NCBI RefSeq assembly: GCF_003544875.1
Contig: NZ_CP032094.1
Coordinates: 310,001 to 374,000 of the forward strand
Direction: 5' to 3'
Source of the DNA: Vibrio alfacsensis
GTDB taxonomy: Bacteria > Pseudomonadota > Gammaproteobacteria > Enterobacterales > Vibrionaceae
Length of the DNA stretch: 64,000 nucleotides
Part shown: positions 25,693-35,041 of the stretch, in pieces
Numbering within the stretch: the stretch's first letter is position 1
Layout: every line of letters starts with the position of its first letter
The notes under the pieces: generated by a model
What the model was told of the DNA's origin: nothing
The model's database searches: none
The model's input: only the letters and a program-made list of their open reading frames with translations
Made by a program: the position numbers and the translations under genes

Positions 25693-27775
25693 GGTTGCCT
25701 ACCACGTTGATTTGTTTGTTTTCTGGGATTTCATTGTAAGACAACACGGCCAATCCTTGTGTAAAGGTGCGTGCGTATCGAGCCAATAGCGGGCGCAGTT
25801 GCGGCATCACCAACAAGATGGGAGGCAACCCTTGCTGTTTTAATTGTTGGCGAATGAGTGGCAAGTTTTGCTGAAATTGCCCAAGGATATTCGGTTCGAT
25901 AGGAAAGCTATCTAACATGACCGCGCCAGATGCTTGTGCTTGTTGGAGAGAGGTCATCAACATTTGTTCAAGCTCATCTGATAGCGCGTAAACGTTCAGT
26001 TCGCTCTTTTGCCCTGCAATCAGATTGACTAAGGTGCGCTTTAAAGCACAGCGAATGTCTGCAGCTAATAAGATCGGGTCCTTGGTGTTCTCCGAAGATT
26101 CCAGCATGGTATTCGCGATGGTACGAATGTCTTTTAATGGAACTTGGTCTAACAATAATTGACGGTATACCTTGAGCTGTTGTGCTGGTGTTAACGCCGA
26201 TGTTAATGCTTCTGACAATTTGGGCGCTTGTTGCGTCAGACGTTGATTCATCGCTTCTACATCGTCATGAGTAAACAATTCGGCAAGGTTTGTTTTCATG
26301 ATTTTACTGATGTGCGTAGCAATCACGGTACCATCGTCTACCACTTGGTAGCCCATATTGAGTGCTTTGGCTTTTTCAGTGTGTTCGATCCATACTGCAG
26401 GAAGTTGATAGGCAGGATCACTTCCTAGAATGCCATCAATTTCGCCATAAGTTTCACCGACCGCAATAGCCATGAGACGATCGGGCTCAATAAATCCTTG
26501 CTCTATGATCTCTCCGTTTAGGGAGATAGTGTATTGATTGGGTTTGAGGCTTAGATTGTCACGAATGCGTACTTCAGGCAGCAAAAAGCCGACTTGTTCA
26601 GATAGGTTACGACGAACCCCCCGAATACGTTGCGCTAATGGTGCGCCTTGGTCTTTATTGACGAGATGTACTAAGCGGTAACCGAGTGCGAGCGATAAGG
26701 TATGCACATGTGGAATGTCATCCCAAGTCAGTGGGGCTTCTTCTTCCTGCATAGCGTGAGACAAGGTTTCAACTTGCTCGATTTGAGAATCTTGTGTTGG
26801 TGCTTTATGTTGGCGCCAACCTGCAAACCCTAATGCTGCTGCAAATGTAAAAAAGGCGAGGTGTGGCATGCCTGGAACCATGCCAATCACAGCCATAATC
26901 ACGGCGACAGTAAACAGAGTGGCAGGCGTAGCCAATAACTGTTTGCGCATCGTCTCTGACATGCCGTTATCGCTGTCATTAATACGAGTCACAATAATCG
27001 CGGCAGCGGTTGCCAATAGTAATGATGGGATTTGTGCGACAAGGCCATCACCAATGGTCAAAAGAGCATAAGTTTTGAAAGCTTCTGAAGCAGGCAATCC
27101 GTGCTCAAATATACCAATGCTGACACCACCGATGATGTTGATAAAAAGGATCAACAATCCGGCAATAGCATCGCCCCTTACAAATTTTGAAGCACCGTCC
27201 ATTGAACCGTGAAAATCCGCTTCATTGGCGACTTCTTTACGGCGAATACGTGCTGTTTCTTGGTCGATGAGACCCGCGTTAAGATCGGCGTCTATCGCCA
27301 TTTGCTTACCAGGGAGTGCATCTAAGGTGAAACGCGCAGAAACCTCTGAAATACGCTCGCCACCTTTTGTGATCACCACGAAGTTAATGATCATCAAGAT
27401 GACAAAGACCACCATACCAACGACGTAGTTTCCCCCGATCACGACCTCACCGAATGCTTGAATCACTTTACCTGCGGCATCTCCGCCATTATGTCCCTCA
27501 AGTAAAACAATTCGGGTTGATGCAACGTTCAGTGTTAAACGAAGCAGCGTGGCAATCAGCAGAATTGTTGGGAAAATTGAAAAGTCTAATGGACGTTTAG
27601 CCGTCGTGCTTACTAACAGCACTAAAATGGCAAGCACAATGTTGAATGTAAACAAAGCATCCAGCAGTAATGGTGGCAATGGTAAGATGACCATGGCCAA
27701 TACCATTAGCAATACGATCGGAATGCCAAGATAGCCTTTTGTGGAGGTTTGAAGTTGCTTTAACCGGGTAAACAT
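25685..27775 (-). CDS. flhA: Lateral flagellar export gate protein FlhA
   Basis: A 696-residue protein of normal FlhA size. Eight hydrophobic segments occupy about residues 20-330; the cytoplasmic loop carries GGERISEVSARFTLDALPGK and the FHIPEP-type signature. The soluble C-terminal nonamer domain begins near residue 360. It forms the export gate with FlhB, FliP, FliQ and FliR. It lies 31 bases after flhB in the fliMNPQR-flhBA order and before the EAL-like gene. Normal. Confidence 0.93.
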   Translation of the reverse strand: MFTRLKQLQTSTKGYLGIPIVLLMVLAMVILPLPPLLLDALFTFNIVLAILVLLVSTTAKRPLDFSIFPTILLIATLLRLTLNVASTRIVLLEGHNGGDAAGKVIQAFGEVVIGGNYVVGMVVFVILMIINFVVITKGGERISEVSARFTLDALPGKQMAIDADLNAGLIDQETARIRRKEVANEADFHGSMDGASKFVRGDAIAGLLILFINIIGGVSIGIFEHGLPASEAFKTYALLTIGDGLVAQIPSLLLATAAAIIVTRINDSDNGMSETMRKQLLATPATLFTVAVIMAVIGMVPGMPHLAFFTFAAALGFAGWRQHKAPTQDSQIEQVETLSHAMQEEEAPLTWDDIPHVHTLSLALGYRLVHLVNKDQGAPLAQRIRGVRRNLSEQVGFLLPEVRIRDNLSLKPNQYTISLNGEIIEQGFIEPDRLMAIAVGETYGEIDGILGSDPAYQLPAVWIEHTEKAKALNMGYQVVDDGTVIATHISKIMKTNLAELFTHDDVEAMNQRLTQQAPKLSEALTSALTPAQQLKVYRQLLLDQVPLKDIRTIANTMLESSENTKDPILLAADIRCALKRTLVNLIAGQKSELNVYALSDELEQMLMTSLQQAQASGAVMLDSFPIEPNILGQFQQNLPLIRQQLKQQGLPPILLVMPQLRPLLARYARTFTQGLAVLSYNEIPENKQINVVGNLG

Positions 27776-27806
27776 ACTCTCGAATCCTTGGATAAACGCG
27801 GGTTAA

Positions 27807-28934
27807 TCAGTGCTGCAAATGCTTTGGAATAGAAAAATGAGGCAAAGGCGTAGGTTTATTCCCACTGCCTTTACGGAATGCTTTCAATTGCAAAACATAA
27901 GTAAGAATGTGTGCGACCGCGATGTATAGCTGGCTAGGAATAGCTTGCTCTATCGCTGTGGTGTAATAAATGGAGCGAGTCAAAGGCGGCAGGTTAATGA
28001 TCTCGACCTTGTTCTCACGCGCAATACGCTGGATATGCATTGCTGTTTCATCAACGCCTTTTGCGACCACAAAGGGGGCATCAGAAAGCGATGGGTCATA
28101 CTTAAGTGCAACTGCATAGTGAGTAGGGTTAGTGATCACAACGTCCGCAGATGGCACCATCTTGTCAATTTTTCGACGGGCGAATTGTTGCTGGATTTGG
28201 CGAATTCTTTGCTTCACCTCTGGACGACCTTCGTTGTTTTTGAACTCTTCTTTCAGTTCTTGCTTGGTCATTCTTAGCTCTTTTAAGTGCTCCCAATTTT
28301 GGTAAGGGATATCGATCGCACCAAACACCAGTAAGGCAACGCCCATGAGAAGAACGCCTTCGAAAAGAATGGACATCACCATGACAAAGCCTTGGGTCAA
28401 AGAGAGTTGCTGCATGCCTAAAAGCGACTGTAAGTTATTGTCTAGATACGCATACAAAATGGCGAAGATGACGGTCACTTTCACTGTTGATTTGACCAAC
28501 TCCGCAACAGAGCGTGTCGAGAAAATACGTTTAATGCCGCTAAGCGGATTTAACTTGTTCAACTTTGGTAGAACATTGGCGGGACGGAACATCCACCCTC
28601 CGAGTATCATGCTGCTCGCCGATGCACCAATAATGATGACGGCAAACAGTGGCAAAAGCATTTCTATGATGATGCCCAGGCTGTTACCGACCTGTTCTAT
28701 CATTTGCAGTGGGTTTTCTAGGTCAGCTTTGGTGAGGGCCATGTTATAGCGAAAAATGCCGGAGATTTGCTCCCACATCGTGTCGAATTGGGCTTGAAAA
28801 TAAAGCACTACGGCGAGAAAAATAACCGCTGCAGTAAACTCTTTCGCACGCGGTATTTGCCCCTCTTGACGTGCTTTTCTGACTTTCTGAGGAGAGGCCT
28901 TTTCGGTTTTGTCCTGTGACGATTGATCGCTCAT
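27807..28934 (-). CDS. flhB: Lateral flagellar export switch protein FlhB
   Basis: A 375-residue protein with four membrane segments (about residues 30-215), the DKTEKASPQKVRKARQEG N-terminus, and the autocleavage motif NPTHYAVAL (about residue 270), which sets substrate specificity together with FliK. The start overlaps the fliR stop by four bases (ATGA). Confidence 0.93.
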   Translation of the reverse strand: MSDQSSQDKTEKASPQKVRKARQEGQIPRAKEFTAAVIFLAVVLYFQAQFDTMWEQISGIFRYNMALTKADLENPLQMIEQVGNSLGIIIEMLLPLFAVIIIGASASSMILGGWMFRPANVLPKLNKLNPLSGIKRIFSTRSVAELVKSTVKVTVIFAILYAYLDNNLQSLLGMQQLSLTQGFVMVMSILFEGVLLMGVALLVFGAIDIPYQNWEHLKELRMTKQELKEEFKNNEGRPEVKQRIRQIQQQFARRKIDKMVPSADVVITNPTHYAVALKYDPSLSDAPFVVAKGVDETAMHIQRIARENKVEIINLPPLTRSIYYTTAIEQAIPSQLYIAVAHILTYVLQLKAFRKGSGNKPTPLPHFSIPKHLQH

Positions 28935-29707
28935 GCGCCCCCCTGCATAAAGTTGTTCAGGTGGCGAATGGTGTCATGGACTAGGTTTGTATAGCCACTT
29001 GGGACACCAGAAATAGAGATAAGCACACTAAAGAGACCAAGCAACATGGTCATAGGAAAACCCAAAGCATATACGTTCAACGAAGGTGCTGCTCGGTTCA
29101 TAACACCAAAGCTGATATTCGCCAGTAGCATTGAGACAATAGCAGGCAGTGCTAAAGCCAGCGATGAAGCAAACATCCAACCGAAGATATTGATCACCCC
29201 TTGCAAAGACATCGATGTGATTCCTGACCCAACAGGCCATACTACAAAGCTTTGAATGACAATATCGATAACGAGCAAATGCCCTTCTAATGCGAGGAAA
29301 AGCAGCGTAGAAAAAATCAGGAACATACGCCCCAAGATGGCAACCGAAAGACCATTAACAGGGTCATTCATCATGGCCATACCTAAGCCCATTTGTAGTG
29401 ATACCGTTTGACCTAACATACTAAAAACATGGAATAGCATGTGAAGAATCAAACCAAACATGAGTCCCCAAATGGCTTGTTCAAAAGCAAGAAACAGTGA
29501 CGTTAAAGAGAACAACTCGACCGCTGGCATCGTCGGCATGAGTGGGGCAGTAATCACGACAATAGCCAGTGCAAGTAGGCTACGAACCCAAACAGGAATC
29601 AGTGCATCGCCCAAAAATGGCATGGAAATAAAAACAGCGCCCACTCGAAAAAATGGCCACCATAGTTGGCCAAGAATAGCGGAGAGCTCTGCAAATGTGA
29701 TGGCCAT
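28931..29707 (-). CDS. fliR: Lateral flagellar export protein FliR
   Basis: A 258-residue protein with about six hydrophobic segments and the conserved RVGAVFISMPFLGD start and LQMGLGMAMM core of FliR. It completes the FliPQR export pore. It shares a base with the fliQ stop and overlaps flhB by 4 bases, so these genes are translated together. Confidence 0.92.
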   Translation of the reverse strand: MAITFAELSAILGQLWWPFFRVGAVFISMPFLGDALIPVWVRSLLALAIVVITAPLMPTMPAVELFSLTSLFLAFEQAIWGLMFGLILHMLFHVFSMLGQTVSLQMGLGMAMMNDPVNGLSVAILGRMFLIFSTLLFLALEGHLLVIDIVIQSFVVWPVGSGITSMSLQGVINIFGWMFASSLALALPAIVSMLLANISFGVMNRAAPSLNVYALGFPMTMLLGLFSVLISISGVPSGYTNLVHDTIRHLNNFMQGGA

Positions 29708-29976
29708 TAACCGATCATCCCTGGAATGGCGTGGAATAGGTAATCAAATAGTTCCATGATCTTGCGTAACATCCAGTGCCCCGCAAAAATGACCATGAGT
29801 AGAGTCACCAACAAGCGAGGAAGAAAACTCAGGGTCTGCTCGTTAATTTGTGTCGCGGCCTGAAAAACCGCAATTGCTAAACCAACAACTAGGCCGGGTA
29901 AGACCAACACGGCGACCATGAGGATGATCATCCATACCGCATCAGAAAAAAGCGTAACGGTCAGTTCGGGGGTCAT
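29707..29976 (-). CDS. fliQ: Lateral flagellar export protein FliQ
   Basis: An 89-residue protein with two hydrophobic hairpins and the core motif VGLAIAVFQAATQINEQTLSF, diagnostic for FliQ. It sits between fliP and fliR. Confidence 0.93.
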   Translation of the reverse strand: MTPELTVTLFSDAVWMIILMVAVLVLPGLVVGLAIAVFQAATQINEQTLSFLPRLLVTLLMVIFAGHWMLRKIMELFDYLFHAIPGMIG

Positions 29977-29988
29977 GATGAACTCCTG

Positions 29989-30774
29989 TTAACCAAAGCT
30001 GGCAGAAAGAGTGCCAACCGTCATCGCCCAACCGTCGACCAAAACAAATATAACGAGTTTAAACGGTAGGGAGATAATCAGAGGCGAGAGCATCATCATA
30101 CCCATTGCCATCAAGACACTCGCGACGACTAAATCGATGATCAGAAAAGGAATAAATAACATGAACCCGATTTGAAACGCGGTTTTTAATTCACTGATGA
30201 CAAATGCAGGAAGGACTATCGCAAAAGAAATATCTTCTACATTTTGGTCAAGTGGTTCATTAGCAATCCTAAGCATTTGTTCTAATGAACTTTGATGAGT
30301 TTGCGCCAACATGAAGTTTCGAACAGGCTTTTCTGCTACAGAAAATGCCTGCATCAATGTGATTTCACCGTTGTCATAGGGCTGGAAAGCGTTCTCATAG
30401 ATATCGGTCCAAACCGGGCGCATGATGAGTAGCGTTAACGCCAGTGCAATACCGACTAAAACACGGTTTGGCGGGCTTTGCTGTAAACCAAGTGCCTGAC
30501 GCAATATGGCTAACACTACGATGATACGAGTGAAGCTGGTGGCCATCAAAATGAACGCGGGAAGAAAGCCAAGCGCCGTCATAAGAAGTAAGATTTGCAG
30601 TTTGACACTGTATTCTTGTTGACTGCTGCCATCAGTCACAGACAAAATAGTTAAACCGTTTTCTGATGCTACGCTAGGAAACGCAAATAGAAATAACGCT
30701 AGGCTAAACAGCATTAATGGCCCGCTGATAAAACGTGGCGTTACAGATGCGAAAAATTTCATTGTGATGCCCAT
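29989..30774 (-). CDS. fliP: Lateral flagellar export protein FliP
   Basis: A FliP of about 261 residues. After a signal-like hydrophobic N-terminus come the family motifs LQILLLMTALGFLPAF, SFTRIIVVLAILRQALG, QSPPNRVL and FVISELKTAFQIGF. Starts at ATG 30774 (a TTG just before at 30777 is less likely). The gene begins 6 bases after the fliN stop. Confidence 0.9.
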   Translation of the reverse strand: MGITMKFFASVTPRFISGPLMLFSLALFLFAFPSVASENGLTILSVTDGSSQQEYSVKLQILLLMTALGFLPAFILMATSFTRIIVVLAILRQALGLQQSPPNRVLVGIALALTLLIMRPVWTDIYENAFQPYDNGEITLMQAFSVAEKPVRNFMLAQTHQSSLEQMLRIANEPLDQNVEDISFAIVLPAFVISELKTAFQIGFMLFIPFLIIDLVVASVLMAMGMMMLSPLIISLPFKLVIFVLVDGWAMTVGTLSASFG

Positions 30775-30780
30775 CAAGGT

Positions 30781-31149
30781 CTATCTACCTACACCACTCA
30801 ATGCAGAATCAAGAACATCAATCAAACGAAGACCGTATTTGTCATTGATGACGACCACTTCGGCATGACCCATTAGCGATCCGTTGACTTTCACATCGAG
30901 AGGTTCGCCGTTGAGCTTATCAAGTTCAATCACCGAGCCTTCACCCGCTTTCATTAAGTCTCCGAGAGCGATCTCTTTACTTGCCACTTCCAACGTCACC
31001 GTGACAGGAATGCTTTTAAAAAAGCTGAGATCTCGTTCAACAGATGCCTGTGTTTGGAATGAAGATTCGGTTGAGAAGTCTTCTAATTGAAAGTCATCAA
31101 AGTTTAAATCATCGGCATCGAATGCCGTTGGTTGTTGGGCTTCGCTCAT
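30781..31149 (-). CDS. fliN: Lateral flagellar switch protein FliN
   Basis: A 122-residue protein. After an acidic N-terminus (about 35 residues) the SpoA-type domain follows: IPVTVTLEVASKEIALGDLM, GSVIELDKLNGEPLDV and VNGSLMGHAEVVVINDKYG. It forms the C-ring with FliM and FliG. It overlaps the fliM stop by 4 bases. Confidence 0.92.
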   Translation of the reverse strand: MSEAQQPTAFDADDLNFDDFQLEDFSTESSFQTQASVERDLSFFKSIPVTVTLEVASKEIALGDLMKAGEGSVIELDKLNGEPLDVKVNGSLMGHAEVVVINDKYGLRLIDVLDSALSGVGR

Positions 31150-31964
31150 CGTTGCGATTCCTTATCTGAATTAATAATCAAAACTAATTGGCCGTCTTGG
31201 TCTGCAACCCGACCGGTAAACAAAGATTGGTTTCCAATACTGATAGGAACGGTATTGAGAAGATCAATGGGTAAAATGTCGTTGGCTTTTAGGTCAATTA
31301 CGTCACTTAGAGCCATTTGCTTTTTACTGAGAACAGCATTGACTCGAACAGGGGTTGACTCCAACGAACGACAAAAAGGCTGGTAAAGATCCACATCAGT
31401 TTGAAGCTCAAGCTGCTCAATCAGTGTTTGAATGAAAAGACTATCGAGTTTGATGTGAAAAGTACCTTGGAAGTCATCAAATGAGATCGAAAGTTCTGCG
31501 TGCAGTCCAATACCTTGAGGGGTCTCGTACTCACATGCACACCACATGTCCTTTGGAGCAAGCCAGTTGGTAATAATTTGCCCAACTCTTTCTTGTAAGC
31601 GAAGATCGCTCGCACTCAATTTGGTCGACGAGCGCTCCATACTGGCACCATAGAAGCGATCTGCAAGTTTGATGAGTACACGAGCATCACCATGGAGAAA
31701 CACTTTGCCTTGTTCTAAATGTTGATACGTGGAAGTGAATTCTTTGTCCATCAAATTTGGTTCGAACCGATGCAGGTCAACAGAATGTAATTTTGCTTCA
31801 ATCTTGTTGGTGCTTAACCAATTTTGCAGCTCGTTGCTAAGGTAAATACAAGATTCTGAAATCAAACTTTCGAGTCTTTCACGAATGATATGAATAGGTT
31901 TGCCTAATAATTCAACATCAAGTGTTTTGATGTCGTAAATAGGCTCTTTGACTCTGCTTTCCAT
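31146..31964 (-). CDS. fliM: Lateral flagellar switch protein FliM
   Basis: A 272-residue FliM-like protein, shorter than polar FliM (about 350). The C-terminal SpoA-like domain is present (VNAVLSKKQMALSDVIDLKAND). The usual N-terminal CheY-binding peptide (LSQDEIDALL-like) is absent: it begins MESRVKEPIYDIKTLD. This fits the lateral system, which swarms with little directional chemotactic switching. It is the first gene of the minus-strand operon, and divergent from motY across a 467-base gap. Confidence 0.85.
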   Translation of the reverse strand: MESRVKEPIYDIKTLDVELLGKPIHIIRERLESLISESCIYLSNELQNWLSTNKIEAKLHSVDLHRFEPNLMDKEFTSTYQHLEQGKVFLHGDARVLIKLADRFYGASMERSSTKLSASDLRLQERVGQIITNWLAPKDMWCACEYETPQGIGLHAELSISFDDFQGTFHIKLDSLFIQTLIEQLELQTDVDLYQPFCRSLESTPVRVNAVLSKKQMALSDVIDLKANDILPIDLLNTVPISIGNQSLFTGRVADQDGQLVLIINSDKESQR

Positions 31965-32431
31965 TTATATTTTACCGTGCTCTAACAATCGAAGTTGTTT
32001 AACTTAATGGCTCGTAGTCTACACAGAGTTCTTTAATAACCTTTAGTTTCAACTTTAAATAATGTGACTTTAGTTCATATGTTGATTTATCAATAGGTCG
32101 ATGCTCTTTTCATGAAAAAATAAAAGAGTTAGCTTTGCGGCATAAATTAAAAATAAAATTAGCTCAAAATTTAAACCTGACCATGAAAGTGATTGAATTG
32201 TGGTGCGATGTAATCCTTATTTGGTCATGCGTTTTATTCAGAAATTGTTGAAAGTAGGCAGATAACAATTTTTGTATGTTTAGTGGCCTGAATCGTTTTT
32301 TGAACAGGGAATCGATATGATTAACTATGCCTTTTACCGTATGACAATGGCATATTTGATTAAGCGCTCTAAGTCAGAGTTGTGTAAAAATACTTAATTG
32401 ATTGTCACATTAGATCAACGAGGGTATTTAT
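31965..32431. promoter_or_regulatory. Divergent regulatory gap between lateral fliM and motY
   Basis: A 467-base AT-rich stretch with no gene. It must hold promoters for the fliM operon (minus) and motY-lafK operon (plus). I see no convincing sigma-54 or sigma-28 element by eye, but short inverted repeats such as AAGTT/AACTT near 31990 and long A/T runs are present. Confidence 0.4.
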
Positions 32432-33337
32432 TTGTTTTATTTTTTCACATGTTCTAAATTATCTCTGGCAAATGAGTTTGTCACCATTCCTATGGATCTT
32501 TCTACTTGGGAATATAAGTCCAACCATCTCGAATGTAATTTATTTCATATGGAAACTTCCTATGGGAAGTTTTATTTCCGCGCTGAGCCAAGTGAAAAAA
32601 TTTCTTTTGTCGCGGATGTTCAATATGACGATAACAAATGGAATAGAGCTTCACTTCACAGCCAAAGTGCACCATGGAACAACGTAGTCGCGACCAAGCA
32701 CTACGATTCACAACATCTTTCTAGTTTGGAACAGCGATTCGAATTCCAATCAGGCATAGATGCCCTTTTAGATGATGTGTCATCGGGTAGTTGGGTTACA
32801 GTGTCACTAGGTGGAAGCGTTCCTTCCTCTCTTGCCGGTATCACATTGCCCACTATAAAAACGCAATCAGCGCTGTCTGAGTTTAACGCTTGTCGGGAGC
32901 GTTTACCTAAGCTGTCTTTTTCTCAAGCTCGTGACATGGTCATTCCATTTCAGTTTGGACAAAAAAGGCTAGATGCTTCTCATATGGCAACGTTAGGAGC
33001 GTTATACAGTTATGTTTCTGTGGATCCTCGGGTAACAAAAATTCTGATTGATGGCCATACAGATAATGTGGGCTCGGATGTCTCCAACTTGGTTGTTTCT
33101 CGTCAGCGAGCAGAACAAGTTAAACAGGTCCTTATTCGTAAAGGTGTCGATGAGCAAATGATCGAAGTGAGGGGACATGGTGCCCGCTACCCGATTGCCA
33201 GTAATGATACCAACGAGGGACAGGCTCGAAATCGTCGCGTGACGATTAGGCTTGTGAGAGATGACGAACGCATCGTCGCTAAATTGAATAACGAAATGAA
33301 ACAAGACATACAGCAAAACAAGGTTAAGGTTCAATGA
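32432..33337 (+). CDS. motY: Lateral flagellar T-ring protein MotY
   Basis: A 301-residue MotY-family protein. Begins at a TTG preceded by GAGGG 8 bases upstream; an in-frame stop at 32411 rules out a longer start with ATG. The signal is short (FYFFTCSKLSLA). The C-terminal OmpA-like peptidoglycan-binding domain (about residues 185-290) has ILIDGHTDNVGSD and GHGARYPIASN. MotY binds the basal body and recruits the stator. It overlaps lafK (ATGA at 33334), so the two are co-translated. Confidence 0.87.
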   Translation: MFYFFTCSKLSLANEFVTIPMDLSTWEYKSNHLECNLFHMETSYGKFYFRAEPSEKISFVADVQYDDNKWNRASLHSQSAPWNNVVATKHYDSQHLSSLEQRFEFQSGIDALLDDVSSGSWVTVSLGGSVPSSLAGITLPTIKTQSALSEFNACRERLPKLSFSQARDMVIPFQFGQKRLDASHMATLGALYSYVSVDPRVTKILIDGHTDNVGSDVSNLVVSRQRAEQVKQVLIRKGVDEQMIEVRGHGARYPIASNDTNEGQARNRRVTIRLVRDDERIVAKLNNEMKQDIQQNKVKVQ

Positions 33338-34668
33338 TGACAAAAACGGATATTTTGCTGGTAGAGCCAAATGAAAATCTTGCTCGACCAGTTCTGGATG
33401 TGTTGGAAAGTGCAGGCTATTGCGCTCGACACTCTCGCACTGGGAGAACGGCTTTGCTCGGAGAAAGTGCAAGCATTACGTTAGTCAGTTCGACCTTACC
33501 CGACATGGGGGTCCGTGAATTTGTTGCCTGTCATCAGAAGAAAATCAATTCAGGGATCGTCATTGCTATTGTGGATCAAGACCAGGGCATTCTTGCCGCT
33601 GAGACCATGAAATCAGGCGCGACGGATTATCTGTTACGCCCATTTGAGTCAAACCAATTATTGAATTTACTTAAGCGTGTTGAAGCATTAGGTAAGCCTC
33701 TCGCCAATATTGTGGCGGAATCCTGGCGTAGCAAACAAGTGCTTCAGCTTGCTCATCGTGCAGCATGCACGAGTGCGAGTGTGTTGATTACAGGGGAATC
33801 TGGAACAGGTAAAGAAGTATTAGCTCGCTATGTACACGAGCACTCCTCTCGCCTCAATGGTCCTTTTATTGCTGTGAACTGTGCGGCAATCCCTGAATCC
33901 ATGCTCGAAGCGGTATTATTCGGTCATGTTAAAGGCGCGTTTACCGGTGCTACGGGCTCACAAAGCGGTAAATTTGAAGAGGCAAATGGTGGCACGATTT
34001 TACTTGATGAAATTGGTGAAATGTCTCCAGCGGTGCAAGCTAAGTTGCTGCGAGTATTGCAAGAGCGCGAAGTCGAGCGTGTTGGTAGCCACAAAGCCAT
34101 TCAATTAGATATTCGAGTGATTGCAGCAACAAACAAAGACTTACGAGAAGAAGTCCAGAAAGGTCTGTTCCGTGAAGACCTTTATTACCGTCTTGATGTT
34201 CTGCCGCTGCATTGGCCTCCGTTACGTGAACGTAGAGAAGACATTCTACCTATCAGTCATTTCTTTATTGAAAAATATCAAGAAAGCAGTCGATGCCGAC
34301 TGTCTCAAGATGCGATTTCCGCTCTTAGCCAATACCACTGGCCAGGGAATATTCGAGAGTTAGAGAATGTGATTCAACGTGCTCTCGTCATGCGACATGG
34401 TGATTACATCACTGCACAAGACTTGATGCTTCCTGTTGAGATGTCATCTCCGGTTACCGAACCTGAATTTTCCTCAAGCTTTAATCATGTAGAAGCGAAG
34501 AAACAAGCGGAATTTCAATTTGTGTTAGATAAGTTACGTCAGTTTGGTGGCAATCGGACTAAAACGGCAAACGCTTTAGGGGTCTCGACCCGAGCATTAC
34601 GCTATAAACTTGCAGCCATGCGTGAGCACGGTATCGACTTACAGTTGGCACTAGGCTCAGCTGCCTAA
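33334..34668 (+). CDS. lafK: Lateral flagellar sigma-54-dependent activator LafK
   Basis: A 444-residue NtrC-family activator. The AAA+ domain shows Walker A (GESGTGKE), the sigma-54 contact loop GAFTGA and Walker B ([12 protein letters not shown]). The C-terminal Fis-type helix-turn-helix is [19 protein letters not shown]. The N-terminal receiver-like domain (residues about 5-120) has lost the phospho-acceptor: VSSTLPDM where Asp is expected (Ser52), and Arg replaces the conserved Lys in LLRPFES. LafK would thus act without phosphorelay. It activates the early lateral operons. Followed 13 bases on by fliE. Confidence 0.93.
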   Translation: MMTKTDILLVEPNENLARPVLDVLESAGYCARHSRTGRTALLGESASITLVSSTLPDMGVREFVACHQKKINSGIVIAIVDQDQGILAAETMKSGATDYLLRPFESNQLLNLLKRVEALGKPLANIVAESWRSKQVLQLAHRAACTSASVLITGESGTGKEVLARYVHEHSSRLNGPFIAVNCAAIPESMLEAVLFGHVKGAFTGATGSQSGKFEEANGGTILLDEIGEMSPAVQAKLLRVLQEREVERVGSHKAIQLDIRVIAATNKDLREEVQKGLFREDLYYRLDVLPLHWPPLRERREDILPISHFFIEKYQESSRCRLSQDAISALSQYHWPGNIRELENVIQRALVMRHGDYITAQDLMLPVEMSSPVTEPEFSSSFNHVEAKKQAEFQFVLDKLRQFGGNRTKTANALGVSTRALRYKLAAMREHGIDLQLALGSAA

Positions 34669-34681
34669 AAGGAGAATATGA

Positions 34682-35038
34682 ATGAACAATCAACCTATAA
34701 ATGCAGCTTCAGCAGAGCAACTCATGCTATCGAAAATGGAGGCAATGCGAACGCAAACTCAGTTGCCAGACTTTGTCGTGAGTCCAAATCCTATTGACAG
34801 CCAATCTTTGAATACACCGTTGTCTTTTTCTCAAGCTATGACCAGTGTTTTGGATACGGTTAACCAGCACCAATCTATTGCAAGCCAAAAAATGACGGCG
34901 GTAGAGACAGGAAAAAGTGATGATTTGGTTGGCGCAATGGTGGCTAGCCAAAAGGCCAGTCTCTCTTTTAATGCTTTGATGCAGGTGCGCAATAAAGTCG
35001 TTAGTTCTTTTGAAGATATTATGAAGATGCCGGTGTAA
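34682..35038 (+). CDS. fliE: Lateral flagellar hook-basal body protein FliE
   Basis: A 118-residue protein; the C-terminal FliE block is recognisable (TGKSDDLVGAMVASQKASLSFNALMQVRNKVVSSFEDIMKMPV, core shared with the family). FliE links the MS ring to the rod. Start ATG 34682 follows AAAGGAGAATATGA. fliF follows 3 bases after the stop. Confidence 0.9.
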   Translation: MNNQPINAASAEQLMLSKMEAMRTQTQLPDFVVSPNPIDSQSLNTPLSFSQAMTSVLDTVNQHQSIASQKMTAVETGKSDDLVGAMVASQKASLSFNALMQVRNKVVSSFEDIMKMPV

Positions 35039-35041
35039 CCC

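Noticed and set aside
32340..32360. Sigma-54 promoter (TGGCATATTTGA) before motY
   Set aside because: The GG and GC dinucleotides are not at the required 10-base spacing.
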